Source of the DNA: Osedax fenrisi
Taxonomy: Eukaryota > Annelida > Polychaeta > Sabellida > Siboglinidae
Direction: 5' to 3'
Assembly (NCBI GenBank): GCA_964019155.1
Contig: OZ025240.1
Coordinates: 18,463,521 to 18,527,520 of the forward strand
Length of the DNA stretch: 64,000 nt
Positions 39,893-53,620 of this stretch are shown here, piece by piece. The notes beneath the pieces are model-generated. The model was given only the letters and a program-made list of their open reading frames with translations. It was not told where the DNA came from and did no database searches. Position 1 is the stretch's first letter. The number at the start of each line of letters is the position of its first letter. The position numbers and the translations under genes were made by a program.

Positions 39893-41148
39893 TCGTAACT
39901 AAGGCTACATCTAAGCTAGCATATCATCTGCCAGGATATTGACTATAAAAGTGACACTCTTTCTATTATATAATTAATCCTTATTACTACTGAATATTAC
40001 TATTTCCATAATTCATTTATCCCCAACCCAAATGACTATCAACTCCACTCTGATCGAACCACAATATTATTGTTTTGGAGATTTTGTAAGCACCGTTCAT
40101 GACACAAGTTATTAAAATCTGGTACGGCCTGCCAAAAAAGTAAATAACATAGTCACTGTGATTTATTTAAATCCCAATTAAAATATACTCAATATAAAAT
40201 CCAACTATTTAACCTCTATCATTATGATGCCTTGTCACTCCCATTAGTTATTTGTATCATTTTTATTATTGTTATAAATAGGTCATTATTATTATAATTA
40301 TTATTATTATTGTTATTAAAATTATTATTATTATTATAATAATAATTATTATTATTATTATAATAACTATTACTATTATTTGAACACAATTGCTACTAAT
40401 ACTTCTAAGAATATTAATTCTGTTAGTATTAGTATTTTACAAATAAATACAATCTATCCACCAAATATCTGTACAATATTGCATTAGTCGAATGATAGGA
40501 CTCCTATGATATGAATATATTATAAATACAATTAAATATTCATTAATATGCATTATGTATTGTTGCTATAATCCATTTTGAAATATCAGTATTTTCTAAA
40601 GGTACAATATTCATATATAGGGAGATCATATATACAGATATATCAGATATATTCTATAGTCTCTGCTCTATAGATTATTCTTTATAAGAACATAAGATTA
40701 TATATATATATATATATATTAAAAATCTAGATTTTATTTAAATGTAACAAGTATTTTCAAATTCAATGACATTTCACAGTATATCTATTGCTTAGTTATC
40801 TTTTATACAGTCTTAGTGGTATTTTGCATAGTCATAGCCTATGACAACACTCCTATGATTCATAGGGGTATTGTATTCATTATATGGTATGCTCTATTGT
40901 ATTAAAGGGTTATTCTATAAATAGATTTATCATTATGATACAGCATTTTTGTACTCAAATTCTTAAAGAGTATCTACAATTTAATAAATACAGACCAAAT
41001 ATTACTTTTTATAGTAGTTTATTATATACATAGATATCCTCCTATAGTGTAATTATATAAAAACATCCTTTATTGTGATCCTTGAGTTTATTTTCATAAG
41101 ATTATATTATCTTATTTACTATAAGTATTATAATATGTACATATAATA

Positions 41149-41152
<4 letters not shown>

Positions 41153-41237
<85 letters not shown>
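41153..41237. repeat. (TA)n microsatellite
   Basis: Pure TA run of about 85 bp. Confidence 0.95.
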
Positions 41238-41239
<2 letters not shown>

Positions 41240-41371
41240 TTTTAAATACCTCATTATAACTGTAACTATTATTTTAATACTACACACATACATCTGTATC
41301 TAAGGTAATTACACACACATAACTATCTACACATCCATACATATGTACACACATCTACACACACATCTATA

Positions 41372-41414
<43 letters not shown>

Positions 41415-42186
41415 AATATGTATAGCCTATACAGTATAGGTAACATCTCTTTATAGTTAAAGAAAGGCACTAACCTATTAATTATTAACACTTTCACTTA
41501 TTAATGATTAACTTCACGAGACATTCCGATAACAACAGTAGATGATCTATTAATAATTGCTTTATTAATAAACAATAGGATGGTGACCAGGATGTACTGG
41601 GCATTGTTGTATACTCATTAATCTTACATATGCATGCATGTATGCGTGTATACGTAGCATAGAACTCATATAGTATGTCGTATGTCTATAAACTGATTTC
41701 ATTCATTCATTCATATCGGTTCAACTTTCCCTCCACCTCCACCTCTAAATGATGAGCACGCACTTCCTAACCCCCTCCTAACCCCTCCCAACATTACCCC
41801 ATCGGTGCATTGTCATAAAGAACCATGCTAACTATTTAGGTACCTGGATCATATAAATACTACAGTGTAGTACTATTAGGAGTAACAATTTAGCACACCT
41901 CCTTTAGTATGCATTATATAATAGTACAGATGTTAAATCTGCGGAGTTATTACTATTTAACTAATCGACGCAGCTTCAGTGATATAAGCGTTACTACCAC
42001 TTGCTCCCATAGCTTCACTGTGGTCAGATGTGTTCAACTCACAACTATATCGCTTACAGATTAGGAGACATATGTACAACTTCCTTTACTACCTCCGATA
42101 CATTCAGTAACACATGTATATTCAGGACACAGTATATTCAGAACACTACCTTTTGTATAACTAGTCACATGTGATAACATGATACT

Positions 42187-42455
42187 CCAGCCCCAAGATT
42201 TAGTGACATACTACACCATCTCTCCTAGATTCAGTGACATACTATACCATCTCCTCTAGATTCAGTGACATACTACACCATCTCCTCTAGATTCAGTGAC
42301 ATACTACACCATCTCCTCTAGATTCAGTGACATATTACACCATCTCGTCAACATTCAGTTACATACTACACCATCTCCTCTAGATTCAGTGACATACTAA
42401 ACCATCTCCTCTAGATTCAGTGACATACTACACCACCCCCTCCAGATTCAGTGAC
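42187..42455 (+). repeat. 31-bp minisatellite ending at the TTLL15-like first coding exon
   Basis: About eight or nine tandem units, each containing ATTCAGTGACATACTACACC followed by ATCTCCTCTAG. Each unit therefore presents a pyrimidine tract, then TAG|ATTCAG, like a splice acceptor. The array stops 27 bp before the start codon at 42482. Confidence 0.9.
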
Positions 42456-42481
42456 ATGTGCCACCTGCCACACCGACGGGC

Positions 42482-42969
42482 ATGAGAATTCAGACGTATA
42501 AGCTTTGCAAGCGATGCCTATACCTATGGGTGGCGATACTGTTCGCGTTACTGTTCACGTTTCTGATACGGCTGAATCATGGCACAAACACTAGAAGTCA
42601 ACGTAAACAGCTGATGTTCCCTAAGAAAGTCGCCATCAAAACCATCGAAAGTAACTCCTTCAAGAAAGTATATTTCCACGGAGAGAATGTTCGTATAAAA
42701 CTAGTACTGCATTCTAATACTGTTGTTGTTGTTGTTGTTGACATTACGATATAAACAAACTTTTATATAATAACATCCATTATTTTATGTCACTGAGTAT
42801 TCAATAGCTATTATTTATATAAACATCATTTGTTAATGTTACCTCTAGATTAGTATATTTATTAATTGTTGTATTTATTTAATGTTTTATTGTACTTTCA
42901 TTATTAACTTATATATGTTTATATCATTTATATAGTTATGTTTTACATGCATTACATAGAAGTTATACC

Positions 42970-43024
<55 letters not shown>

Positions 43025-45842
43025 ATATTTAACTTATAAATATATTTCAATTAAATTATAAATTAAAAAAATTAAATCATATTACAAAAAGACACACACA
43101 CAGACACATACCCCTACACATACATACACACACATGCCCCTACACAGATACATGCAGGTTATCTGGACCACATAATGAACGTTTTTCACCGCTGCGGCTA
43201 TCGTAAGGTCAGCCTGCCGTCGGATGATTGGCAGGTGATGTGGTCGCACATCTACCCCTTCGGTATCGATGCCCTGCAGATGGCCATCAGCAATATGAAA
43301 CGACATCAAAAGGTAGTACCGAAGTAGATCTTCCGGTAGTTATTAGAGTTATTATTATTATAATATCTTTATTATTATTATTATTACTATTGTAAGTAAC
43401 AGTATTATAAAACAAACAGTTTGCAATCACTAGTGTTAAGTGTGTAAACCTAATATATAATATATATAATTGACTTATTATGTAATAAGTCAATTATTTA
43501 TATATATATAATTACTAAGTATATATAAGTATAAACTATTTATATTGTGTTTTTAACTTAGTATAACTTTAATAAGGATACACGATCGTAATTATATATT
43601 CAATTAATGTTATCTTTCGCGTGTTATGACGTTATTTAATAGCATTTAATAATGTTAATATATGTATAGAGGATATTGTGTATGTGAATTAATGTGTATT
43701 GACAAATATAAGTTATCGCCAGCACTGAAATGTAATAGTCATGATAAGCGCGGTACATTTTCTCAATTTTAAAATGTTGTGTTGCTACTTCCCAGTGTTA
43801 CTCCTCCCCCCTTTAATAATACTATAACGATGTCATATACTAAACATCTTCCCTATTGGCTAACGTTTAGTCATTCGTGAGTGAAATCTCTGATTTAAAA
43901 TATCGCATATGTGATAATATTACTTTTATAACATATATATTTTTTAAATAATCATATTATTTAAATAATACTACTATATAAACAATTGTAATTATTATAT
44001 TTGTATCCATTTATAGATTTTATCCATTAATAAATTTTACATATACACAAGCAAATTTAGTTTAATTGTTTAACTATTTAATTATGTATGTATATTTAGG
44101 TATATATATATTATTAATTGTGAATACAGTATAATAAAATAACTATATACGAGAAAAAATAAATTATAATTATGAAGTATTTAAATAATTAATATATCAC
44201 TCACACACTAGCTGACCTCTTAACCCCCCTCCCCCTATCCCAGATAAACCACTTCCCTGGCAGCGGGTACATTACCAATAAGATCAGTATCGCGACCCTT
44301 GACCTCCCCGCCATCCCGAAAGCTTTCCGACTTCCCACTGAGAAGAGCAAGTTCCTCAACTACGTTCGTAATGTCTCTCTACCGCCACCCTAGTGAGCAA
44401 TACACGTACTATTCGGTATTATACACGCACTGTAATTATAGAAAACAATAGAAAACAATAGATTGTTATATGTTCAATTCATATCGATTTACTAATGTAA
44501 CAACCAGATTTGTATCGTGATTCTACATTATTAAGCTTACGTATACATATCATGTGTTAAAGGGTGACAACCACAGGCCGTATGCAGCTATTTGTAGCCC
44601 TTTAAGAGGAAAAAGTATATTATTATTATAAACTAGAAAATAAGATAGACAAATATAAAATTATTCTAATATAATTATTATTATTATTAGTATTATAGCA
44701 TGTGATGACAGGTTGAGATGTATTTGAGAGACTTAGCTTTATACATTGAATACATACTGTAGTTTGTTAATGATAGTAGCAATTGTCCATCTGTGCGTAG
44801 TTATAAGTTATAAGAGTTGCAAAATAAGTTTGTTTTAATAATTTATTAAATTAGAGGTTGATTTAATATATACTAGAGGATTTTACATATCTCAGAAGAT
44901 TTAATTTATCTAAGATTTTCGGGTATCGAATTCCATGAGTATGTAGCTGATATTTCCCAAGTATATATATTATTGTATGTAGTTAGTATTTTGAAGGTTG
45001 TTATCATAAAAAGAACTAATAGTTGTGTAAATATTAATAATTAATAATATAATTATGTAAAACTATATTAGATGAAAGAACACGAAGACAAAATTTGGAT
45101 TCAGAAAAGTAATCACCATAGAGGAATTTCTATCAAAGAAGCAAAAGGTTTGCGATCAAATTGATTTCCATGCGTTCATTCAAATATACAACTTAAATGT
45201 ATTCTCAAAGATTTGTCTATTCTTATCATAACTAGAATTATATTTCGATATTCATATTGTAGATCATCAGTAATTAAATATATTTATATTTATATTGACG
45301 TTTTTATAGTTAAATATACTACACATAATATCATATATTATTATTCATTATTTATTAAAATCACACCAGATTTAGTTCTGGATAAAGAAGGCTCTTTCAT
45401 TCAGGAGTACATCTCGAATCCTCTGCTCATCGACAATAGACGATTTGACCTCGGTATATATGTGACCTTGACCTCTGTAGAACCTCTGCGGGTGTACATA
45501 CACGATCATACGTGGCTGATTAGGTTAAATAGTTGAGCACACACACACATATATACACACACATGCATACCTGCACACAGTGTACTGCTACATACCAACA
45601 TAAACACATACACATATGTATGCATACCTGCACACAGTGTACACACATACACACATACACAAACATACATAAATGCATATACATATGCACACATACACAC
45701 ATACACATGCATAGTCTCTCATACGCCTAGCTTGACTATCACTAGTTCTACTAGCGTACGCTACACTACCATAGCAAGCTTCCGTGTGTGATATACACTG
45801 CACAGATAGAGCTAGGTGTTGTAATCAGTGAGTGTTAATATG

Positions 45843-45941
<99 letters not shown>

Positions 45942-48900
45942 TGGCTGCGTTAGGGTGAATAGACTACACAAGCATGTCATTACTCATTAGAGATCCCGGA
46001 CAATAAGGAGATAACGGCTTTACAACGTAAACAATACCTCTAGGTTCTGTGCACTTGTCACTCACTTTTAGTACTACCTCATTATTATCCCCATATACTG
46101 AGGAGATAACAGCTTGACAACGTAAACAATACCTCTAGGTTCTGTGCACTTGTCACTCACTTTTAGTACTACCTCATTATTATCCCCATATACTGAGGAG
46201 ATAACAGCTTGACAACGTAAACAATACCTCTATGTTCTGTGCACTGTCACTCAATACTAGTACTACTACATTATTACCCCCATATATAATAAGGAGATAA
46301 CAGCTAGATAATGTAAACAACTTCTAGGTTCAGTGCACCTGTCACTCACTACTAGTACTACCACATTATACACCCCCCATACACCCCATACACCAATGAG
46401 ATAACAGCTAGATAATGTAAACAATACCTCTAGGTTCTGTGCACCTGTCACTCACTACTAGTACTACCTCATTATTATCCCCATATACTGAGGAGATAAC
46501 AGCTAGATAATGTAAACAACCTCTAGGTTCTGTGCACACGAATATCTTCCATTCGATCCCAACGATAAACAAAAGTACGTGATCACGGATGACTATCTGC
46601 CTATATGGAAGGTTTCTTATTAATATTGATCATGCATTTAGCTTACATCGTATACCTTTATACATCATCGCATATCTTTGTACAGTAATGTATATCTTTG
46701 TACAGTAGTGTATACCTTTGTACAGTAATGTATATCTTTGTACAGTAGTGTATACCTTTGTACAGTAATGTATATCTTTGTCTAAGTTAAAGTTTTGTAC
46801 ACTTAAAATAACAGCAAACAACATCATGTCATATCTATACCTTTATACATATTTATATATACATCTACACATCTCTCATCACATCTACATACCTCTATAC
46901 ATGTGTGTGTGTGTACTATGATATGCGATGTATAACAGATGATAGATGGTGTAGTCAAATTCATCTAATTGCATTATTTATAATATCATTTGTAACAATG
47001 AAAATAGAAGCTGTAAATTGTGCACTAATATTCAATTATACGTCTGAGCATAACGTATAAGCAAGTAACAGATTAATCAAGCCAGCATTAATCGTGTGTG
47101 TTTACTGTCACTGATAATAAAGTTGTGCTTGCTAATACGTATGATACTAACTCTCCTATAGTACAACACACGTTACACAAACATGGATAAGTTCTAATCG
47201 TGTAATAATTCACTTCCCCATTTATTATGTATATGGGCCAAAGTTCAATTCCCGTATGAATATTCGACGATAGTTTATTCTATATAATTAGAATATACAA
47301 CGAATCTATGACAAATTAATGTATATATGAAATAAATATAAGATATACCCATACCAAATCTGACAATGTTCACACGTATTTCCTATTGTTGTAGGTAATG
47401 TAAATTACATAACATCACACTCCGGGGTTCTACATCATAATGGAATAGAATGCAAAGGAATACATTTGTTGCGCATTAAAATATGATTAGCATTCCTATT
47501 TTATTTTCGTTTGAACTGTAATTCTTTTCTTAGCTCAAATAGCACCAAGTTATAATAGTTTTATTTTCCACGTCGTTACCTTTTTTTAAAATATTTATAA
47601 ATTTGTGTTCTATATATAACCACATCAAATATGTTTATAAACTATGTGAGTATCATCACTTACAGTGTACCCTCTATTGATGCGTACTGATCTCGCACCG
47701 TTGACAGATGGCGTCGTTCGACAAAGACTACAACGACAATAAGATGACGGTGAAACAAGCGCTGTTCTCTTACCTACGCTCCAAAAGTTAGCCTCTTACC
47801 AACGCCCCTATCTCTCGTGTACATGCGTGTGTATATCATAGGCTAGCGAGATTATATAGTTGTTATTAATACATATAATATATTCCTCAATGTAAACAAT
47901 GTAAACACCTGTATTCATTCATCGGCTACATCCGCTAAGGTGGACATTATGTAATAGTAGTTAGTCATTGATTCTAATCGTAATCATTTAGTATTCATTT
48001 TTATAATCCCAGCAAACAGTAATAGCCGCATAATAGCAGCATAACAGCATATGTAATAGCCTCGAATGTTTAAATATGTTGTTATGCGGCTATTACTGTT
48101 TGCTGGGATAGAAATGCACATATTTACTATATCATTTGATATACATTTCGGGATGACCGATCGAGCACCGTAAGCCTTCGTTACCGGACGAGTTTAATGA
48201 TAGTCGTCGCTGATAATGTAGACTATGCAGTAGTGCCAGCTTAGCTTAGCTTCGTGGTACGTTAATGAATGAGTAGTCGACGCTAATTCCACACTTATAA
48301 TGTAGATTTAGACCCCCTCAATTTGGAGGAGAAAATCATATCCACGATCGTGAAGATATACGAAATTAAAGAGAAGGCGTTTCACACCGAAAACTTGAGA
48401 TTAACTAAACATAGGTTTTCACTTCGTTATAATTGTATTATTATATTATTACTTAGTTATATATTATATATGTTATATACTAGTGTTACTTACTTACTTA
48501 CTTACTTACTTATGTCGAACTCCCGTTCGACCCTTCTTTACAATTTTCTTCCAATCATCACGAATCATCATAACATTACGTATTTCATTCACATCATCTA
48601 GTCCAGTATCCTTTTTTAAATTATCAATGTACGTCACAGCTTTTCTTCCTCTCTTGCTTTTTCCAGACGTTGGTTGCCATAAAATCAGATCATGAGCTAC
48701 TTCATCGTCGTGACGGATGCAGTACCTGCTATTCGCAGACGAGTAGTTATAACATCAGTAATTTTTGGTAGTTCTTTATAGAGTTCAACATTTGTTATAT
48801 GGTCTCTCCATGATACATTCAGAATCATTCTTAATAACCTTGTATAGCATCCATTTATTCTCCGTTCAAGTGATTTGTCGATCGTCCAAGTCTCACTGCC

Positions 48901-51900
48901 ATATAGTAGGATACTTTCAATAGTGGCTTGAAAAGTCCTAATCTTTAGTTTTCTTTTTAACTTGGAATTCCAGAGTTTTTTCAACTTGTGACATGCCTGC
49001 CAAGCTAGTGCCTTTCGGATCTCAAAGTCTTTTGATGAGCTACTCATCCATGCACCCAAGTATTTAAAGTTATTTACTACTTTAATATCTTCATTTAGTA
49101 ATGAGTGGATATTTATTGGTTCACTTTGAGAAAAAGCCATTATTTCAGTTTTTCTTGAGTTTATTTTTAAACCTAATTTTAAAGCTTGGGTTTCTACATT
49201 TGATAGTAATTCTTGAGCCTGCTCAATATCTTGTGATATTAAAGCAATATCATCTGCATAGCTTAGATCTGTAATCACTTTTGCTGGTACCCTACGACTC
49301 TGTTTCCTAGTTAGTTCAAAACCAAGATCTAACTGTTTTCCTTTCACAGCCATTCGCATTGCATAGTCAAGCACTATTATAAACAGAAAGGGGGCCAACG
49401 TATCGCCTTGTAGAACTCCAGTAGTTATATTAAACGATTTGGTTTCTCCATCAGGTGTTAGTACTTTCGCTTTGGTTCCTTTGTATAATGTTTCTATTGC
49501 TTCTACGATAATAGTGGGAATTCCGTAAGCCAAGCGTATTTTGAACATATTATTTCTATTTATAGTATCGAAAGCTTTCTTAAAGTCAACAAAAGTAATG
49601 ATTGCTTTTAGATTATTTTCTTTGATACCTTCTATTAATCTTCGCAGTGCTAGTATATGGGTAGTAGTTGATCTTCTGGGACGGAAACCATTTTGGTTAT
49701 GCCGGAGAAGGGGATCTATAATTGGCTGAATTCTATTAAGTATCAGCTTATTAGTTATTTTTAGAGCAATAACAGATATAGCAATTCCTCTATAATTGTC
49801 GACTTTATTAAGATTACCTGATTTTGGTATTGGCATTATTTGACAAGTTGACCATTGAATAGGTTTTTGCTTTTCAAGTAAAATTTTATTTGCATATTCT
49901 AAAAGGATATCGTCAAATTTACAATATTTGAAAGCTTCAGGTGCAACACCATCAGGTCCTACTGTTTTTCCATCTACTAGATTATTCTTTACCATTAGAT
50001 ATTCGTCTTTTGTAAAAGCGTTGGTAAATATTTCTGTATGTTTAATTACAATTTCTGGTTCAAAATCATCAATTTCTTCTTCAGAATTATTATTGCCGAG
50101 TAAATTTTTAAAATGAGTAAACCATTTATTGATTCTATCTTCGTTATTACTGGCTTTAATTATTCCTTTTTTGGTAGTTTTACGACCAGTTATATCATTG
50201 ATTAGTTGCCAACATTTGGCATGTTGTCTTAATTTATTCTAATTTTCAATATCATAAACTGTTTTCTCAAGGTCATCACTTTCTATCTTATCATATGCTT
50301 CCTGTAGTTTTCTCTTGGTTTCTTGAAACATTTCATACTTTTCTTCTGTATTTGATAATACATACTTTTTATAAGCTTCATTTACATTATCACGAGGTAT
50401 TGCAATATCTGGATGTCGAGATGGATTTTTATCAAGTTTTCGCTTCTTTGGTAATAGAGATTTACATGCTTCTTGATTTGCAAGAATAAAATTACCATAT
50501 GTTAAAGATATGTCTTTAATTTCATCTTCATTGGAAATATTAAGTTGGTTATATCTCTTTGTAACTATGTCACTGTATTCTGTAGCTATGTTTTTATTCT
50601 TAAGTACTGACAGTTATACATTGGTATTGAATTTTTCTTCTTTTGTGATCTAAAACTTAATTTAATTTTGGAATTCAGAATTCTATGGTCAGAACCTATA
50701 CTGCTAAAACTATTATATGCTTCACAGTTTATAGAACTATTTCCCCATTTTGTACGTATCATTATATAATCAACTTGAGTCTTATTTCCGGTACAATCTG
50801 ACATAAATGTCCATAGTTTTCCTTTTCTCTTTTTATAGTGAGTATTGGTTATTAATAGATCAGTTTCTTGTGCAAAGTCTTTACAAAGTTGTCCATTTAA
50901 ATTTGTTTTATCATGATAAGAATGGATGGTTTCACTAGATGTGGCAAAATGAGCATTGAAATCTCCCATAACGATTAGAAAATTGGGTTTAGGTATAGAG
51001 ACAGTTGCTTTCGTAAGTTCATCGTAGTGTCCTTGAGCATATTCACTTCCTTCACAGGGCGAGTAATGTATGATAATTGTAGACTTAGGATTTCCATGAA
51101 AGTTAACGATTAAAATACGATTATTCCATTTGACTATTGTTGTAAGTGAGTTTAAACTAGTTTTGTTCAATAATAAACCGATTCCTCCGGATGAGGCATT
51201 ATTCTTGTTTCTCCAAGCTGATGTTGTAATCATGGTATATTCACCATATTTTTCAATCTTTGTTTCATCATCGTCGTGTACAATTTTATGATCGATTAAA
51301 CCAGGTATACTAATCTGAAATTTAGATGCCAATTCTGCTATTTCCTTTCTTTTTGTTGTTTTTCTTAATGTTCTGACGTTCATTGTTGCTATATTTATAT
51401 ACTGCTTGCAGCTGAGCAGTTTTATCGGAATGTCATTGATATCGAGTCTATCCCTTCCTTCCGGGTTTGGAGATAAACCGTCAAACTGATTTGTTGTTGT
51501 TGAAATCTCTCTAACATCCGATATATTATATTCAGGGACTTTAACCCTGGTGTTGTTTGGTTTTAATTGCATAGTTGGGTTTTCTTGGCTAATATTTCAG
51601 TGGTCGCCACTCCTACTGAATGCCTCATTCAATTAGTCTGACTACTCATCACAAATCTTTGTAATATGCTTGAAGCTACCAGGTAAAAATTACCCATTAC
51701 CATAGCTTTGTGAATCACTGTAGTACTCAAGCATTTCCACCACGTCAAGGCGAATGAGATTAGAAATGAAAATACTAGTGTTGATAATAGGCATCTCCAG
51801 TAATAACTAATATAGATATTCATTACCTATTCATTAATAAATATTATCTCTATAATGTTGATATATAAATCCAATTCTCTCCAAAAATTTCTTTCACATA

Positions 51901-53142
51901 ATGGATTAAATTATGAATTCTTCGGTTTACTTTTGTTCATACTTGAATCAATTTTATGATCTATAATCAGTGTTGGGCAGTACCTCCGCACTATAAAGTG
52001 CTTCGATTGCCAGTACTGTTTTATTTTAAACTGCACGTGCTGAAATAAATACGGCTGAAATTGTGAAAATACAATTAATTATATATAAAGTTAAAGTTCT
52101 ATATAGTACTCAGAGAGCTTGTGAAGTGCAGGTATAGATTAGATTTATTAGTAGCCCAACAGATAGGTAACCTATAACAAATAATCACAATATTACAATC
52201 ATACAAATAAAACTATTTATTCAAAAATAGTTTAAATTACTATAATAATAATGTTATTAAAATATATTATTAATAATTAAATAATTAAATGTATACTAAA
52301 TCATTAAAAAAATACCACAATTTCGTTTTTTAAATATGATTATATAACTATGAATTATCATATATATATATATGGCATAAACAAATTAAATTTAACATTA
52401 TATAATAATATCAGTATTCTAATTACATTCCAATTTTCTATATTTTAAACAATTTCATATGCAAAATATTCACACCTATATCTATACATATACACATACA
52501 TCCACACTAATATATATGTAAATACACACATACACACACTACATACAACCATACATAACCACATACACACACATACATACAGACATACGCATATAAACCT
52601 ATATTAACAATTCTACACTTATTGTTCAGTAACTTCTTTGAAATGGTTCGCTTTGACTTCATTGTAGATGAGGAGATGCGAGTCTACCTATTGGAGGTTA
52701 GTGTACTACGGTCTACTTCCTCAATGTACTACGTGTTACTTCCTCACTGTACTACGGGCTACTTCATAACTGTACTACGGACTACTTCATCAATGTACTA
52801 CGGGCCACTTCCCCCCACTGTACTACGGGCCACTTTCTCACTGTACTATGGGCCACTGTCCCACTGTATTACGGGCCACTTCATCACTTCACTACGGGCC
52901 ACTTCCCCACTGTACCTCTTCTCTATAGCAGTCATTCAACACTTCTATTTGCATACACACACGCACACACACACACGCATATATATTACTGATAGTATTA
53001 ACTGGTATTATATATTGTGATATAATACCTCCATTTAATATGGTCCTTATACCAAGTTAAGCAAGATAGTTACTATTTATATAAGAAATAAATATCAAAA
53101 TATTTAATAAAAGGAAATAAATATATATTTATATTCGTATAT

Positions 53143-53183
<41 letters not shown>

Positions 53184-53564
53184 ACTTTATATATATATAT
53201 ATATATATATGAATTATTGATAGAAATACTACACCCCATAAAACAATGTGTAATCATCAATGTCTTGTTAGTAGTATATATATAGAATGTATAGTTAGCT
53301 ATGTCATAAATAAGATAACAACAAAGGGAAGTCAATGTAATAATAGAAGAGACACTTGCATATTTAGCCCTATACTTATAATATATTCATGCCTGTAACA
53401 ATTCATTATATATTTATATGCCCGAGGATATATATTTATGCTTGAGGACATATATTAATTCTAAAGGACATGTATATTTATAGCTTACTTTGTAATAATA
53501 TTGTATTTGTATCAAAATATGATATAATTATTATGTGTATATAAATATAGAATTATAATCTAAA

Positions 53565-53620
<56 letters not shown>

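Larger units (their letters stand above)
27999..42481. other. 14.5-kb divergent intergenic region
   Basis: Lies between the start codons of the minus-strand CFAP97D-like gene and the plus-strand TTLL15-like gene. I found no supported coding exon. It holds microsatellites, a 5'-truncated retrotransposon (30380-31895), a SINE-like head (31996-32096), a GC-richer island (32340-32680) with an adjacent minisatellite, a TIR element (34455-35338), and two copies of a 0.46-kb element with 7-bp target duplications. Any promoter of the two flanking genes should be here, but none can be assigned from motifs. Confidence 0.6.

Noticed and set aside
45533..45730. Open frames of His-Thr and Cys-Met-Val repeats
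   Set aside because: They translate CA/TA-rich microsatellite sequence in a TTLL15-like intron, on both strands.
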